64,000 nt of DNA from Adiantum capillus-veneris (lineage: Eukaryota; Streptophyta; Polypodiopsida; Polypodiales; Pteridaceae): the NCBI GenBank assembly GCA_014529385.2, contig CM043970.1:48873279-48937278 (forward strand), read 5' to 3'. The notes below the pieces were generated by a model. It worked only from the letters and a program-made list of their open reading frames with translations. It searched no databases and was not told the DNA's origin. Position 1 is the first letter of the stretch, and the number at the start of each line of letters is the position of its first letter. The position numbers were made by a program, and so were the translations under genes. Shown here in pieces: positions 45,937 to 56,953 of the stretch.

Positions 45937-48900
45937 CTACCCTACACCTAACTGCTTGCGAAAATGCGCAAAGCTCTCTAAGGGAAGTCCTTTTGTAAGT
46001 AGATCAGCAGGATTTTCTGTGGTGTGAACTTTGACAAGCTGAAGTTGCTTATCCTCGAGCATTTCCCTGATGAAATGATACTTCACATCCACATGCTTTG
46101 TCTTTGAGTGATAAACTGGATTGCGAGCCAATTGTATAGCACTTTGACTATCACAATATAACACGGACATCTTTCTTTGATTCCCAAATCTGTTACTAGT
46201 CGATTAAGCCAAATTGATTCTTTGCATGCCTCTGATGCTGCAACATATTCAGCCTCTGTAGTAGACTGAGTAACACAATCTTGTAATCTAGAACGCCATG
46301 ATACTGCTCCACCAGCCAATGTAAAGACATACCCTGACGTAGACCTTCGGTTGTCTAAGTCACCTGCATAATCTGAGTCTGTAAAACCCTTTACACTTAG
46401 CTCCTGACTCCCATAGCATATACGCATACTCTTTGTAGCTTTCAGGTATCTCAATATTCCTTTCACTGCCTCCCAATGTTTCTCGCGTGGGTTTGACATG
46501 TATCGACTTACTACTCCCACTGCAAATGCAATGTCTGGGCGAGTAGCAATCATTTCATACATCAAACTACCCACTGCACACGCATATGGAATCTTATCCA
46601 TTTCAGACTGTTCTTCCTCAGACACAGGACAATCTTGTTTGCTAAGTTTCACATATGGTGTCAATGGAACACTCAATGCCTTTCCCTTCTCCATATTGAA
46701 ACGTTGCAAAACCTTGTCAATATACTCTGTTTGAGATAACCAAATCAACTTCTTTGATCTGTCTCTCTCAATGCGCATACCAAGTATATCGCTTGCCTCA
46801 CCCATGTCTTTCATGTCAAACGATTTTTCCATCTTTGACTTCAAAGCTGAAATTTCTTCCAAGTGCTTGCCAGCAATCAACATGTCATCCACATACAAAA
46901 TAAGGATCAGCCAACTGCCATCCTTAGCCTTCTTTGTATATAGACAGTGATCGAACTCACTACGTTTGTAGCCTTGAGAAAGCATAAACTTGTGGAATTT
47001 ATGGTACCATGCCCTCGGTGATTGTTTTAAGCCATAAAGACTCTTTAACAACTGGCATACCCAATCTTCCTTGCCTTTCTCAACAAACCCTTCTGGCTGC
47101 TGCATGTAAATTTCCACATCTAAATCACCATGCAAGAACGCTGTCTTGACATCCATTTGGTGCAACACCAAATCTAATATGGCAACCAATGCAAGAAATC
47201 ATCTCAATGTAGTCATCTTGACCACCGGAGAGAAGACTTCATCAAAGTCAATGCCTTGTTCTTGCTTAAAGCCCTTGGCAACAAGCCTTGCTTTGTACTT
47301 TGGCTGACTATCATGAGCGGTGATCTTATACCTGTAAACCCATTTATAGGGTAGATCCTTTTTGCCCCGTGGTAATTTAACTAGCTTCCATGTCTGGTTT
47401 TTATGCAGAGCTGTCATCTCTGACTGCATGGCCAATTGCCAATTCCCGGAGTCCTTCATTTGCACTGCTTCCTTGTAACATGAAGGCTCATTGCAATCAG
47501 CCAACATGACATAGTTCAGAGATGGAAAAAACCTATCAGGAGGTCGCGTGACACGTCCAGATCTAAGCACAATAGGTGGTTCAGGCTCAGCCACAACCTG
47601 TGGCTCCACTCTATCCTGTCCTTGCTCCTCTTGAGCCCTGACATTTTGTCTTTCACGTGCAGGTCCATCTTCTTGGAAGACAACTCTTCTAATCTCCTCA
47701 ACTTTCTCTGGTTTAAAATGATATTTGGCTTCATTAAGGTGAACATCATTGCTGCGGATAACCTTTCTGGATTCGGGATCCCAAAGTCTGTACCCCATCT
47801 CACCAGAATAACCATAGCTTAGAAAGATGCACTTTCTACTCTTTGGCTCAAGTTTGTTCCTAAATTCCTTTGGAATGTGAGTATATGCCTCACAGCCAAA
47901 GACTCTGAGATGCTTGTATGAGGGCATTTTTCCTGACCATACCATCTCTGGCACTGAATCCTTCTGCAAAACCTTGCTAGGAGATCTATTTACAAGATGA
48001 ACAGCTGTTGATACAGCTTCAGCCCAAAACCCATTTGGCAGCTGTGCATTAGACAACATACTTATGACCTTCTCTTGTATGGTCCTATTCATCCTCTCAG
48101 CAACACCATTTTGAGGAGGATTGTAAGGAGCAGTAAGTTCACGTTTTATACCTTTTGACTCACAAAAGTCCTGAAAGGCCTTTGAAACATACTCTCCACC
48201 ATTGTCAGTGCGTAAGCATTTAAGCTTCTTGCCACTCTGATTCTCCACAAGTGTCACAAACGTTTTGAAAACACTAAACGCTTCATCCTTGTGCTTGAGA
48301 AAGTAAACCCATACTTTCCTCGAGTAATCATCTATAAATGTCATAAAGTAAGAAGCTCCCCCTAGAGATAGGTTAGGCATAGGTCCACACAAATCACTAT
48401 GAACAAGTGCCAACTATGTATCTCTTCTACTGCTTCTATGCTTATGTGGCTGCTGTGTTTGCTTACCGTACAGACAATATTCACAGAATTCAAAATCATT
48501 AAATGAAAAGCCAGGAAAATAACCAGAACGAGACAAGATTTCCATTCCCTTCTTGGACATATGTCCTAACCGGCTATGCCACAAAGAAACATTCGGCTGC
48601 TCGGTTACATTGATTACATTTTTAGAGACATTTGATACATAAATCATGTAAAGTCCTCCAGAATTTACTCCATGTGCTACTGTCATAGAACCCTTGGATA
48701 TCTTCCACATGTTCTATCTAAAAGTGGTGACGTAGCCAGCATCATCAAGTAAACCTGTGCTGATCAAGCTCTTTGTAATTGCGGGATCATGTCTCACATT
48801 CTTGAGCGTGAAAGAAGAGCCATTCTGAAACTTTAATTGAACATCTCCAACACCTAAGATCTCACATGTCTGCCCATTGCCTAGCCGAACATGATCTTTA

Positions 48901-49916
48901 GTGGTCACATAAGAAGTAAACCACTCCTTGTTTGGAGACACATGAAGTGATGCCCCTGAGTCTATAATCCAGTCACTCAGTGCATTTCCATCAGATGCTG
49001 TAAGAAGAGCTGAGTCCATTGTATTCTTCAAGAAGTAGATGTCTCCTGACACTAGACTATCATCCTCTGCAACAGTGTTTGTCACATTTATTTCTTGAAT
49101 CTTCACTGAGGACTTGTTCTTCTCACCATGGTCTTCAGCTTTCTCTTTGACTTTTTTTGCTTTCCATTCTCTACAGTCTCTTTTCATGTGACCCTTCTTG
49201 TGACAATGGTAGCATTCTATGTCACTCTTGCCTTTCGCACTGCGGGACTTGCTACGAGACTGATTCCTCTTTCCACCTTTGTTCTTTTCTTTGGTCCTTC
49301 CCCTGACAACTAAGGCTGTTCCTTTGCCTTTGTCCATTGTCTTTCTATTGGTTTCTTCAGTAAGCAGACTTCCTTCTACACCTGCTATGTTCAAACCATG
49401 TGGAGGTGCAGAATTACTCAAAGCTGTGCGAAAAGTGTCCCAACTTTCCGGCAATGTGATCAACAGGAACATAGCTCTAGTAGGTTCATCAAACTTGACA
49501 CCTTGAGCTGACAACTGACTATAGATTGTGTTGAATTCATTCACATGATTGGACATAGGTGTCCCTTCTTTCATCTTCAAGTCAACAAGCTTCTTAAGCC
49601 AGTATACCTGTGAAGCTGCACTCTGCTTCTCATAAAGATCACTCAGCTTTAACCATGCTTGATAAGGCGACATCTCGTCTGCTACATTGAAGTAAACGCT
49701 TTTTGCCAAAGTCAGCATAATGGTAGAAAGTGCCAATTCATCCATTTCGCTTCATTCATCTTCGTCCATATCTTCTGGTTTTATCCCCTTGCGATTTATA
49801 GGTTTTATCTGCTTCTTTTGTACCAACACGTGCCAAATCTGCTTCTTCCACAATGGGAAATTGGTTCCATCCAACTTCTTGATATTGTAAAGAGCAGTGT
49901 CCTGTGATCTAGCCAT
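45937..49916 (-). pseudogene. Copia-1 Gag-Pol polyprotein, nearly intact
   Basis: About 1330 codons from ATG 49916 (MARSQDTALYNIKKLDG). Gag is followed by a knuckle CYHCHKKGHMKRDC (~49175-49215), protease WIIDSGASLHVSP, the integrase zinc region LWHSRLGHMSKKG ... CEYC, and the integrase core ([29 protein letters not shown]). RT shows [33 protein letters not shown] and ILYVDDMLIAG; RNase H shows GFTDSDYAGD, TTEAEYVAASEA and YCDSQSAIQLA. In-frame stops are at 49752-49754 (TGA), 48714-48716 (TAG), 48414-48416 (TAG) and 47199-47201 (TGA), with a frameshift at ~46170. Everything else is open, so the copy died recently. Confidence 0.95.
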
Positions 49917-51024
49917 AGCTACGCTTTACAGTGGTTTACTTTCCTGGGAAAAATTCGGCAGAGTTTCCCCTGTAAACTGACCTTTGAACCAATATCAACC
50001 TGTCAAATGAACCAAGAAAGCTTCAGATTCTGCAGAAATTTCGGCAGAGTCCTTTGTAAAGTGGCTCTGGTGTACTAAAAACAGACCAAAAAACAGCTCA
50101 AAAAACAGCTCAAAAAACACTGTCTCTCTGACACTGTAAGCTGCGGGTAAACCTGTCCTGCACCTGTACTGTCTCTCACTGTCCTGTCACTGTCCTGTAA
50201 GCATAGACCGTGACAATGCCTCAACGGCAGTAAAGAAAAGATGCAATCCCAACTGTCTAACTCACAGTCAATACATCCTAGCTGCCTATCTAAGGGTGCT
50301 CGAGGGATCGCTCCAAGACCTGTATCACCGAAAGGATCTCAACATTCGAGAATCCCCCAGCTCAATAAAACCTCACTCGACCCTCAACAAAGGCTGCAGT
50401 AAATCTGACAGTACATAGACTTCCCACAAAGTCATACATCCACAAATTTCCCACTATATGCTGTAACCGCTGCGGCGGTTGTTTGCTCCGTGACTCACAG
50501 CCAGCAAACCCTCAACAAACATACATCATCTCTGACAATACATCCCATGTGGAAGTACCTGCAATGTCAGGATGAAATCTGGAATATCAAGCAGCAAACA
50601 CAAGCTACCTGATGAACTAGTGGATGTCGCCTACAGTCTGTGTGTAGATGCGCTCGTGTCGTATGTGACACGCCTCCAAGAACTGTGAGCCATCCTTCGA
50701 TGTGTAGACAGCCACAAATCAACACTCTGGGAGTGTTGATATCCTCAGCACTTGCAGTCGTAGGCCGAAAACCCCAAATTTGCAGAGTCGGATCTGCACC
50801 CGTCGAGACCACGTAGTCGAAAATGGCCTGCGCAGACCTTTGTCGAAGCCGAATGGTGGCCGAGATGACCTCAGAATGAAATTCTGAGGAATGAAATTCT
50901 GAGAACACCGAGCCCTTCAGGATTGACCATAGGATTTGGGGCTGTGTCTTCTCCTGTCGAATTTCACTCCAATCTGAGTTGGTGACTCTAGCCTCCTGCA
51001 GTGCTGCCCCGAGCCTCGATCTGA
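49917..51024 (-). other. 5' leader of Copia-1
   Basis: 1.1 kb between primer site and Gag. It includes the block 50320-50393 shared with the leader of gypsy C. A long frame spanning 50567-51196 crosses the LTR boundary and has no recognisable domain; I do not call it a gene. Confidence 0.7.
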
Positions 51025-51036
51025 GCTCTGATACCA
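51025..51036 (-). other. Initiator tRNA-Met primer-binding site of Copia-1
   Basis: The minus strand reads TGGTATCAGAGC, the classic plant copia primer site, two bases from the LTR. Confidence 0.96.
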
Positions 51037-51038
51037 GT

Positions 51039-51233
51039 TGAAGGAGTAGGAGCGGAAGTGCGACGCGAGAGAGAGAGTGCGAGAAGAAGAGCATGACGAT
51101 ATGGTGAACTCGCTCTACTATAATGTGTAGAGCATAGTGAGTTCTTATTAGGTTTTTACAAAAAGAATATGTGTACATACCTGGCGGCCCGCCCACTTAC
51201 CTGGGCGACCACATTGGGCTTTATACCCCAACA
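51039..51233 (-). repeat. 5' LTR of Copia-1
   Basis: 195 bp, TGAAGGAGTAGGAGC to TACCCCAACA. A TATAAAG on the minus strand lies only ~8 bp inside the LTR edge (51219-51225). Confidence 0.97.
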
Positions 51234-51238
51234 GATCC

Positions 51239-54215
51239 ATGAGGGTTCTCTAGTGTAGAGACATATGCTCTCACATCTTCTTTGCTAATCGATGGAAGTT
51301 CCACTTTAGCTTTACCTTTGTCTACAATTTTGATCTTCGTTCCTTCTAGCTTTGGTGGCTTTTTTTGCTCCATAGCTATCGTAGTTGCTATTTCCTGATT
51401 TACTTTAAGCTCTTCTGAAGTTCTGTTTGATGGAGATGAATCATTTTCAATAAGATCTGCTTTAATATCAGTCTCCATTTTAACTGTGCTTGAGGAATTT
51501 GTACTATCGTCCGCTGGTGACCAGTGTTGGTCTTCATTCTCGGTTGTCTCTAAAGACTGCATCTTATTTGTATTATGTATCTCTAGCATATTCTGGGCCA
51601 TTGGCATTCCCATTATGATGTCGTCCGACATATCTTTTGCTATGATCACATAGAATTGAGCTATGATGATTTTTGAACCTACTTCAAGGGTGGTGGAGAT
51701 GATTCCCCATCATTCATCTCATTTGTTTCTTGATATGCTCACAAATTCAGGAGCATCTTCCAGCTGTCGTTGGCCACATCTTTTCCAAGTATGAAAGGAC
51801 ATGAGGTTCTTATCTAGCTGAAAATCTAGCTTTACTTCTTTTGACAACTTTTCTTCATTTTCATTAACAATGTTGCACTTGATCGTCTCATGATTTCTTT
51901 CTTTATTGACTGCTTTTGTTGTGGCAGTTTCCTTTGGTTGAGCTTTATCTGCGTCTTCTTTGCTTTGATCACGTGCTTCAATTGATGTCGACGCGTATGA
52001 CTGTGATACTGCACTTTTTTGCAATTGTTGAGCATTTTCCTCCTGCATTTGAGTAACCTTTGACCTTAAAAGGCCCATTGTACTGCCTGGTAGAATCTAT
52101 TTCTTCAGAGGAGATTTTTGTGGTGACCATTGTGTAGCCTTTTGGACTTTAGCTCTCATTAATTTTGACTTTTCTATCACCTCTTCTGGTAGCTTGAGGC
52201 TTTGCATCATCTTCAAATAGTCCTTGACTTCAAGTTTAGCATCCGTAGGGGCTTGTACAAGGTCTTGAACCTGTTGAGAGTCATTTCCATTTGCATCTCG
52301 ATATGTATATGTGAGCTTGGTCTCATGCAACTGTTTGAACACTATGGGATTTCTTGGCTTTTGACTTTGACTTGTGGAGATCAACTGAAACTTTTGTCCC
52401 CGATGATCTTCATAGAAGAATTTTTTTGCTGATTTTGATGGTTTCTGGGTCAAGGGAAAACTTCCAACAACCATATGATCTTTCAATGGTTTCTGCTTTG
52501 AAGGGGTTTGTTGGCTAGAAGTTCTTGGGCTTCTAACTAGTGTAGAATTTTCTGGTACTAGAGCCGAGCTTGATGAATTTGCACCTCCCCCCTTCCTAGG
52601 GTGATCACTATAGCCAACTTCATTGTGAGAGCTCAAAACTTTTTGGCTCTGGCTGAGTCTCACCTTTTGGGATTGTGAAGGCACACCTTGGGTAGCACTG
52701 TTGATGTTTGGCATCTGTAAGCCTTCTGCATATTTTCATATGTATCTCCGTGAAACATGACAAATTATTCCCCAAGTAAAGTTGTAGATAGCATTATCTT
52801 TTCCCTGATATTGTCTATCCCATGGGTCTCCTATGATATGAGCTTCTATGGTTTTAGGACCCAAGGCATCATAGATGCTAGATTCTCGTCTATATCTGAG
52901 ACTATTTTGGTCAAAGTATATGCTCGTTTGGTCACAACATCGAAGCTTGATTTCCAATGGAGGAGAATTTGGCTCTGAATAGATTTTTGGGTTCACTTGG
53001 GTAATATCCTTCAGCTCTAGAGATGATGGGCTATAATATATTATTTCCTCTGAAATGAACCATCCTTTCTGATCTATCACTAGACGCACTTCTATGAGCT
53101 GGTATGTGGGCCGTTCAAACATTGGTTGATCCTTTTTGTATATTTTCCCTTTTTGGTCTACATAGTGTGCATATGAATTATGTGTACCATACAAAGCTAA
53201 CATCATTCTGTTTGATGTGTCCCTTAGACTCGTGAATGATTGCACGCTTGTGGCAGTGGATGCAAAATAATTTGCAAACCTAGCAGTCTTTTCACCTTTT
53301 GCTGATATCTCGACACCTTTACTAAATTCATGCAAGATTTTGTTGCTCAAAGAATCAATTTTAAGCTTTTCAGGTGCCTGTGAATCTTTATGCTGATTTT
53401 GTACTTGCAGTGTTTTACCGATGCTTCTAATGGTAATGCAGAATCATCTGATTGCATTAAAAATGACAAGTTAAATGCACTTACATCGAGATTTGCATTT
53501 CCAATTTTCTATGTACCTTGCTTGACAATTGATATATCCTTGTTGTCATGATTTCTTGGACAATCTTCAGAAAAATGTCCACCTTTTTGTCCACAATCTG
53601 AACAATATGCCATGACTGGTAGTATCTCAATCGGTTCTGTCATGTCAAGCTCTAGCTGAGAAGTTTCTGCTTCTATGTTTACCAAGTTGTTGGCATCTTC
53701 TTTTAGAACGCTGAGCATCAAGCTGTAGATTTCTCCATCTAGACCTTTGTATCGTCTTTGGCTTGGTTCTCTAATTAGATTTGCTTCTATTGGCTGATTT
53801 GTTGGATCTTGCAATTCTGGCTCTCAACTATAGATCGGACCATTGTAATCCATGTACAATGACCCTGATTGCATATGCACTAAATGTATGTTTTGCGGAA
53901 TTGTGCAAATTTTTGGATAACCACTTGGGTTGATTTTTTGCACTTCTATCTGCACTTCATCTTTGAGCTTGCAATACCTGGATCCACTGAAGTCTGTGAA
54001 CATCTGGGAGTTCTCTGAATCTGGTTTTACTCTCATCAATAAGATCTTGGCTCTTGTGCTGCTTTTGTTGTTCATCAAGTATCTATGGCCTTTTGAATCT
54101 GTATACAAGACTTTATCTCCATTGTAGCAATTCGCTCGTTTGCACTTGTACCGATGTTGCCATTTCTACAAGCTTGCTCTGCTGTACTTGAACTCTCGGC
54201 TCGAGATGAGTCCAT
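51239..54215 (-). pseudogene. TG2 Gag-like polyprotein, N-terminal and middle part
   Basis: Likely start ATG 54215 (MDSSRAESSSTAEQ, like MASQRNQTS of TG1), with frame changes near 54110 and near 53400. Y-x-D-x-x-G-x-x-Y-type units recur: VLYTDSKGHRYLM, MFTDFSGSRYCKL, SLYMDYNGPIY, RRYKGLDGEIYSL, HYVDQKGKIYKK, SIYFDQNSLRYRR, FFYEDHRGQKFQL. The knuckle at ~53540-53590 reads C-S-D-C-G-Q-K-G-G-H-F-S-E-D-C (one residue longer than CX2CX4HX4C) and sits between repeat units. A Lys/Gln-rich linker (51719-52700) follows, then FYVIIAKDMSDDIIMGMPMA, like the end of a retropepsin; its catalytic Asp region is not recognisable. It ends at the Copia-1 insertion and continues at 45650. In-frame stops occur at 53824, 52736, 52097 and 51719. 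Confidence 0.8.
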
Positions 54216-55009
54216 GTCAACTGGTTCTGTAAAAACTGTCTCCTAACAGATTTTGGTGTTGATTAGCAAAAAAAAATTTGCTCGGGTTTGATAAGACTGA
54301 TTTTGCCAAAGTACTTTTGGCAGTTGATTTCTCTTAGACTCACTAGAGTTGATTAACACTAGCTCGAAAGTGTCAGAATTGATTGCAGCCTTTGTAATTA
54401 TGAAAATCTAGGCCTTGAATAACCTAACCTGCAGAGTAGATTGTTATTCATTTTTTCCACTTGACTTGAATTCAGCTCTTGTCAAGCTCTCAATTCTTTG
54501 CCTGCAACCTAGTTCTTCAATCTGAGATAAGGGTGAAAGCATGTTAACCTGTCGCGCTTTTTGTGCTAGTTAGCAGTTTCAAGTTAGCACATCTTCAAAA
54601 AGTTGGGCGTCCGGTAAATTTTTTACAAATAATATCAAAATTTGTCGGAGGTTGTACATTTGGATTCCTTGTTTCAAGTGCTTTCTATTGATATATCATA
54701 TGTCATAGATCTTGGAGATGTAGCTCAAGTTATTGTACTAGTTAGCATATGTCAAAATTGTGCTACTTAGCATTGTCCGGGACATGAAAAAGCATGACAG
54801 GTTAACATGCTTTCACCCCTAAGTGAGTCAGCAAATGAGATTTCCAAATTCTATCCTTGCAAGGAGCTAAAGGACTAATCTACAACTTGAAACTCACTTA
54901 ACAGGTACCAATTTGGATCCGATGGAACCCAAAATTGACCAGTGGCCTTGTATTATGTTGTTCTAGCATTGTACAAGCTCAAATGTCCAAACTCTTGTTT
55001 CTAGAGCTC
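54216..55009. other. TG2 leader, part proximal to the reading frame
   Basis: About 800 bp, non-coding. A sentence-like block CATGTTAACCTGTCGCGC / ATGACAGGTTAACATGC (54540 and 54793) forms inverted copies ~250 bp apart. Confidence 0.55.
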
Positions 55010-56207
55010 AAAAGTAAATAATCCCAATTATTTACTTTTCTCAATTTTTACACATTTTAGGCTTGTTTTGCCAAGTACTTAACTTGTTGTGGTCTCTCGC
55101 CAAGTTTGGTTGAGTTTGATCAAGATTTGTCCAAGTTATGAACTATTTAGTGTCCGGAGACTCTGATTCCAAGAATCTGGCTTAAGTCTCACTTTTGTGA
55201 TCCAAATTTCACCAAATTTGATTTGTGGAGTCTACTTGATGTGCTTGACCCTGAGGTATATTCAGTTGTGCAAAATTTCTCAATTCTTGAGCAAATGTAA
55301 ATAATCACGATTATTTACTCCAGGTTTTTTTAATAAAGTAAATAATCGCGATTATTTACTTTTGACAATTTTTGGTCAAATGAGCATGTACACTTATTTA
55401 ACACATCAACATAAGCATCTGAGTCAAGTTTCACTGAATTTGAACAAGATTTACCAAGTCACACTCAAGTTCTCGACATTCAGTACAGATTTCAGTTTTT
55501 ATCAAGGTTTTGCTGTGTTTTGTGATCCAAACTTCATGAGCCTTCACAAAAGATGTTTGCAATCATGCTTAGAGTCTATGGTATCCACCTTGATCAGTTT
55601 TGAGCCAAAAGTTAATAATCGCGATTATTAACTTTTGACCTAAAATGAAAACTTTTTTCAACCTTTTCAGAGGAGAGTCTGTTTATGATCTATTTTGAGC
55701 CTATAAATCAAGTTAAAACTTAATTTGAACAAGATTCATCAAGTCAGACTCAATTTCTTGACACTCAGTCCAGATTTCAGTTTTCACCAAGTTTTTAGCT
55801 TGTTTTGTGATCCAAACTCTTTGAGCCTTCACAAAAGATGTTTGCAATCATGCTTAGAGTCTATGGTATCAATTTTGATCAGTTTTGAGCCAAAAGTTAA
55901 TAATCACGATTATTAACTTTTGACCTAAAATGAAAACTTTTTTCAACTTTTTCAGAGGAGAGTCTTTTTATGATCTATTTTGAGCCTATGAATCAAGTTA
56001 AAACTTAATTTGAACAAGATTCATCAAGTCAGACTCAATTTCTCGACAGTCAGTCCAGATTTCAGTTTTCACCAAGTTTTTAGCTTTTTTTGTGATCCAA
56101 ACTCTTTGAGCCTTCACAAAAGATGTTTGCAATCATGCTTAGAGTCTATGGTATCAATTTTGATCAATTTTGAGCCAAAAGTTAATAATCGCGATTATTA
56201 ACTTTTG
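55010..56207. repeat. Palindrome array in TG2 leader, part 1
   Basis: Six copies of a 22-32-bp palindrome. The commonest form has arms AAAAGTTAATAAT and ATTATTAACTTTT around CGCG: 55606-55637, 55891-55922 (centre CACG), 56176-56207. A second arm type has GTAAATAAT and ATTATTTAC: 55010-55039 (centre CCCA), 55297-55318 (CACG), 55335-55362 (CGCG). Spacing of the three main units is exactly 285. The units also share the flanking text GTTTGCAATCATGCTTAGAG and ACCTAAAATG. The swap T-to-A in the left arm is matched by A-to-T in the right arm. Confidence 0.94.
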
Positions 56208-56364
56208 ACCTAAAATGACAACTTTTTTCAACTTTTTCTCTAAATTGTCTTTTTATGATCTCTTTTGAGCCTATGAATCAAATTAAAACTTAATTTGGAC
56301 AAGATTCATAAAGTCAGACTCAATTTCTCGACAATCAGTACAAATTTCAGTTTTTAACAAGTTT

Positions 56365-56591
56365 TGTTACCATTTACATGTGGTAGTGATATGTGTGAAC
56401 ACACTAGGACCGCCGGGGCATTTTTTCCCTCTTTAGGAGGTTTTTTTACCCGAGCATTGTATATATGCCCATCACTCTAGGGCTATCTATCTTTCCATTG
56501 CATACCAAGTAACACACTCTCTACTGTGTGCCTTGAGCTTCCTTTGTCTTCTCCAAGCTGTGTGTGTTTCTCTGCAACCCTAATTCCAACA
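56365..56591 (+). repeat. 5' LTR of Copia-2
   Basis: 227 bp, TGTTACCATTTACATG to AATTCCAACA. A TATATAT at 56460-56466 is a TATA candidate. Confidence 0.97.
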
Positions 56592-56593
56592 AT

Positions 56594-56605
56594 TGGTATC
56601 AGAGC
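56594..56605 (+). other. Initiator tRNA-Met primer-binding site of Copia-2
   Basis: TGGTATCAGAGC, two bases after the LTR. Confidence 0.96.
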
Positions 56606-56953
56606 AGGTTGCATCCTCCCAGGCTTAGTCGCCAGCTGCTCCAGTATACGCCTGCTCACTTTCTCCGATTTCAGTGAGGTTTTGCGAGCGTTCGCAGGTC
56701 AACAAATATTCAGGGTAAGCTCGAAGAGCACAATCTGCTCAGATTTTTGATTCGGGCTCATTTCGGCCTCCGTTTCCACTACAAGCAGTACTGCATAGTC
56801 TATTTTGTCATTTTGTGCAGAATTTCTGCCAGTGCCATTTTCTGCATAACAGGTGCCTCATAGTCTTCTACGGTTTGTGCTATATAGCACGTGTTGTTCC
56901 CGCTCCGTTTCTCCTATTTTTGGGCAGTTTTCACATCAGGTGCAACATTTACC

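Larger units (their letters stand above)
45651..51233 (-). mobile_element. Copia-1: Ty1/copia element inserted in TG2
   Basis: Complete minus-strand element, 5583 bp, LTRs 45651-45847 and 51039-51233, perfect 5-bp duplication GATCC (45646-45650 and 51234-51238). Domain order Gag, protease, integrase, RT, RNase H is that of copia. The LTRs differ by about four substitutions and a 2-bp GA indel, so insertion is recent compared with its neighbours. The polyprotein has four stops and one frameshift. Confidence 0.97.

Noticed and set aside
50567-51196. 209-residue open frame upstream of Copia-1 Gag
   Set aside because: It spans the LTR/leader boundary, has no recognisable domain, and its N-terminal part is simply LTR translation (also seen at 45598-45810).
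55362-56201. Three similar short plus-strand frames with shared C-terminal SFEPKVNNRDY-like ends
   Set aside because: They are translations of the ~285-bp leader repeat of TG2, antisense to the element, with no start context or conservation beyond the DNA repeat.
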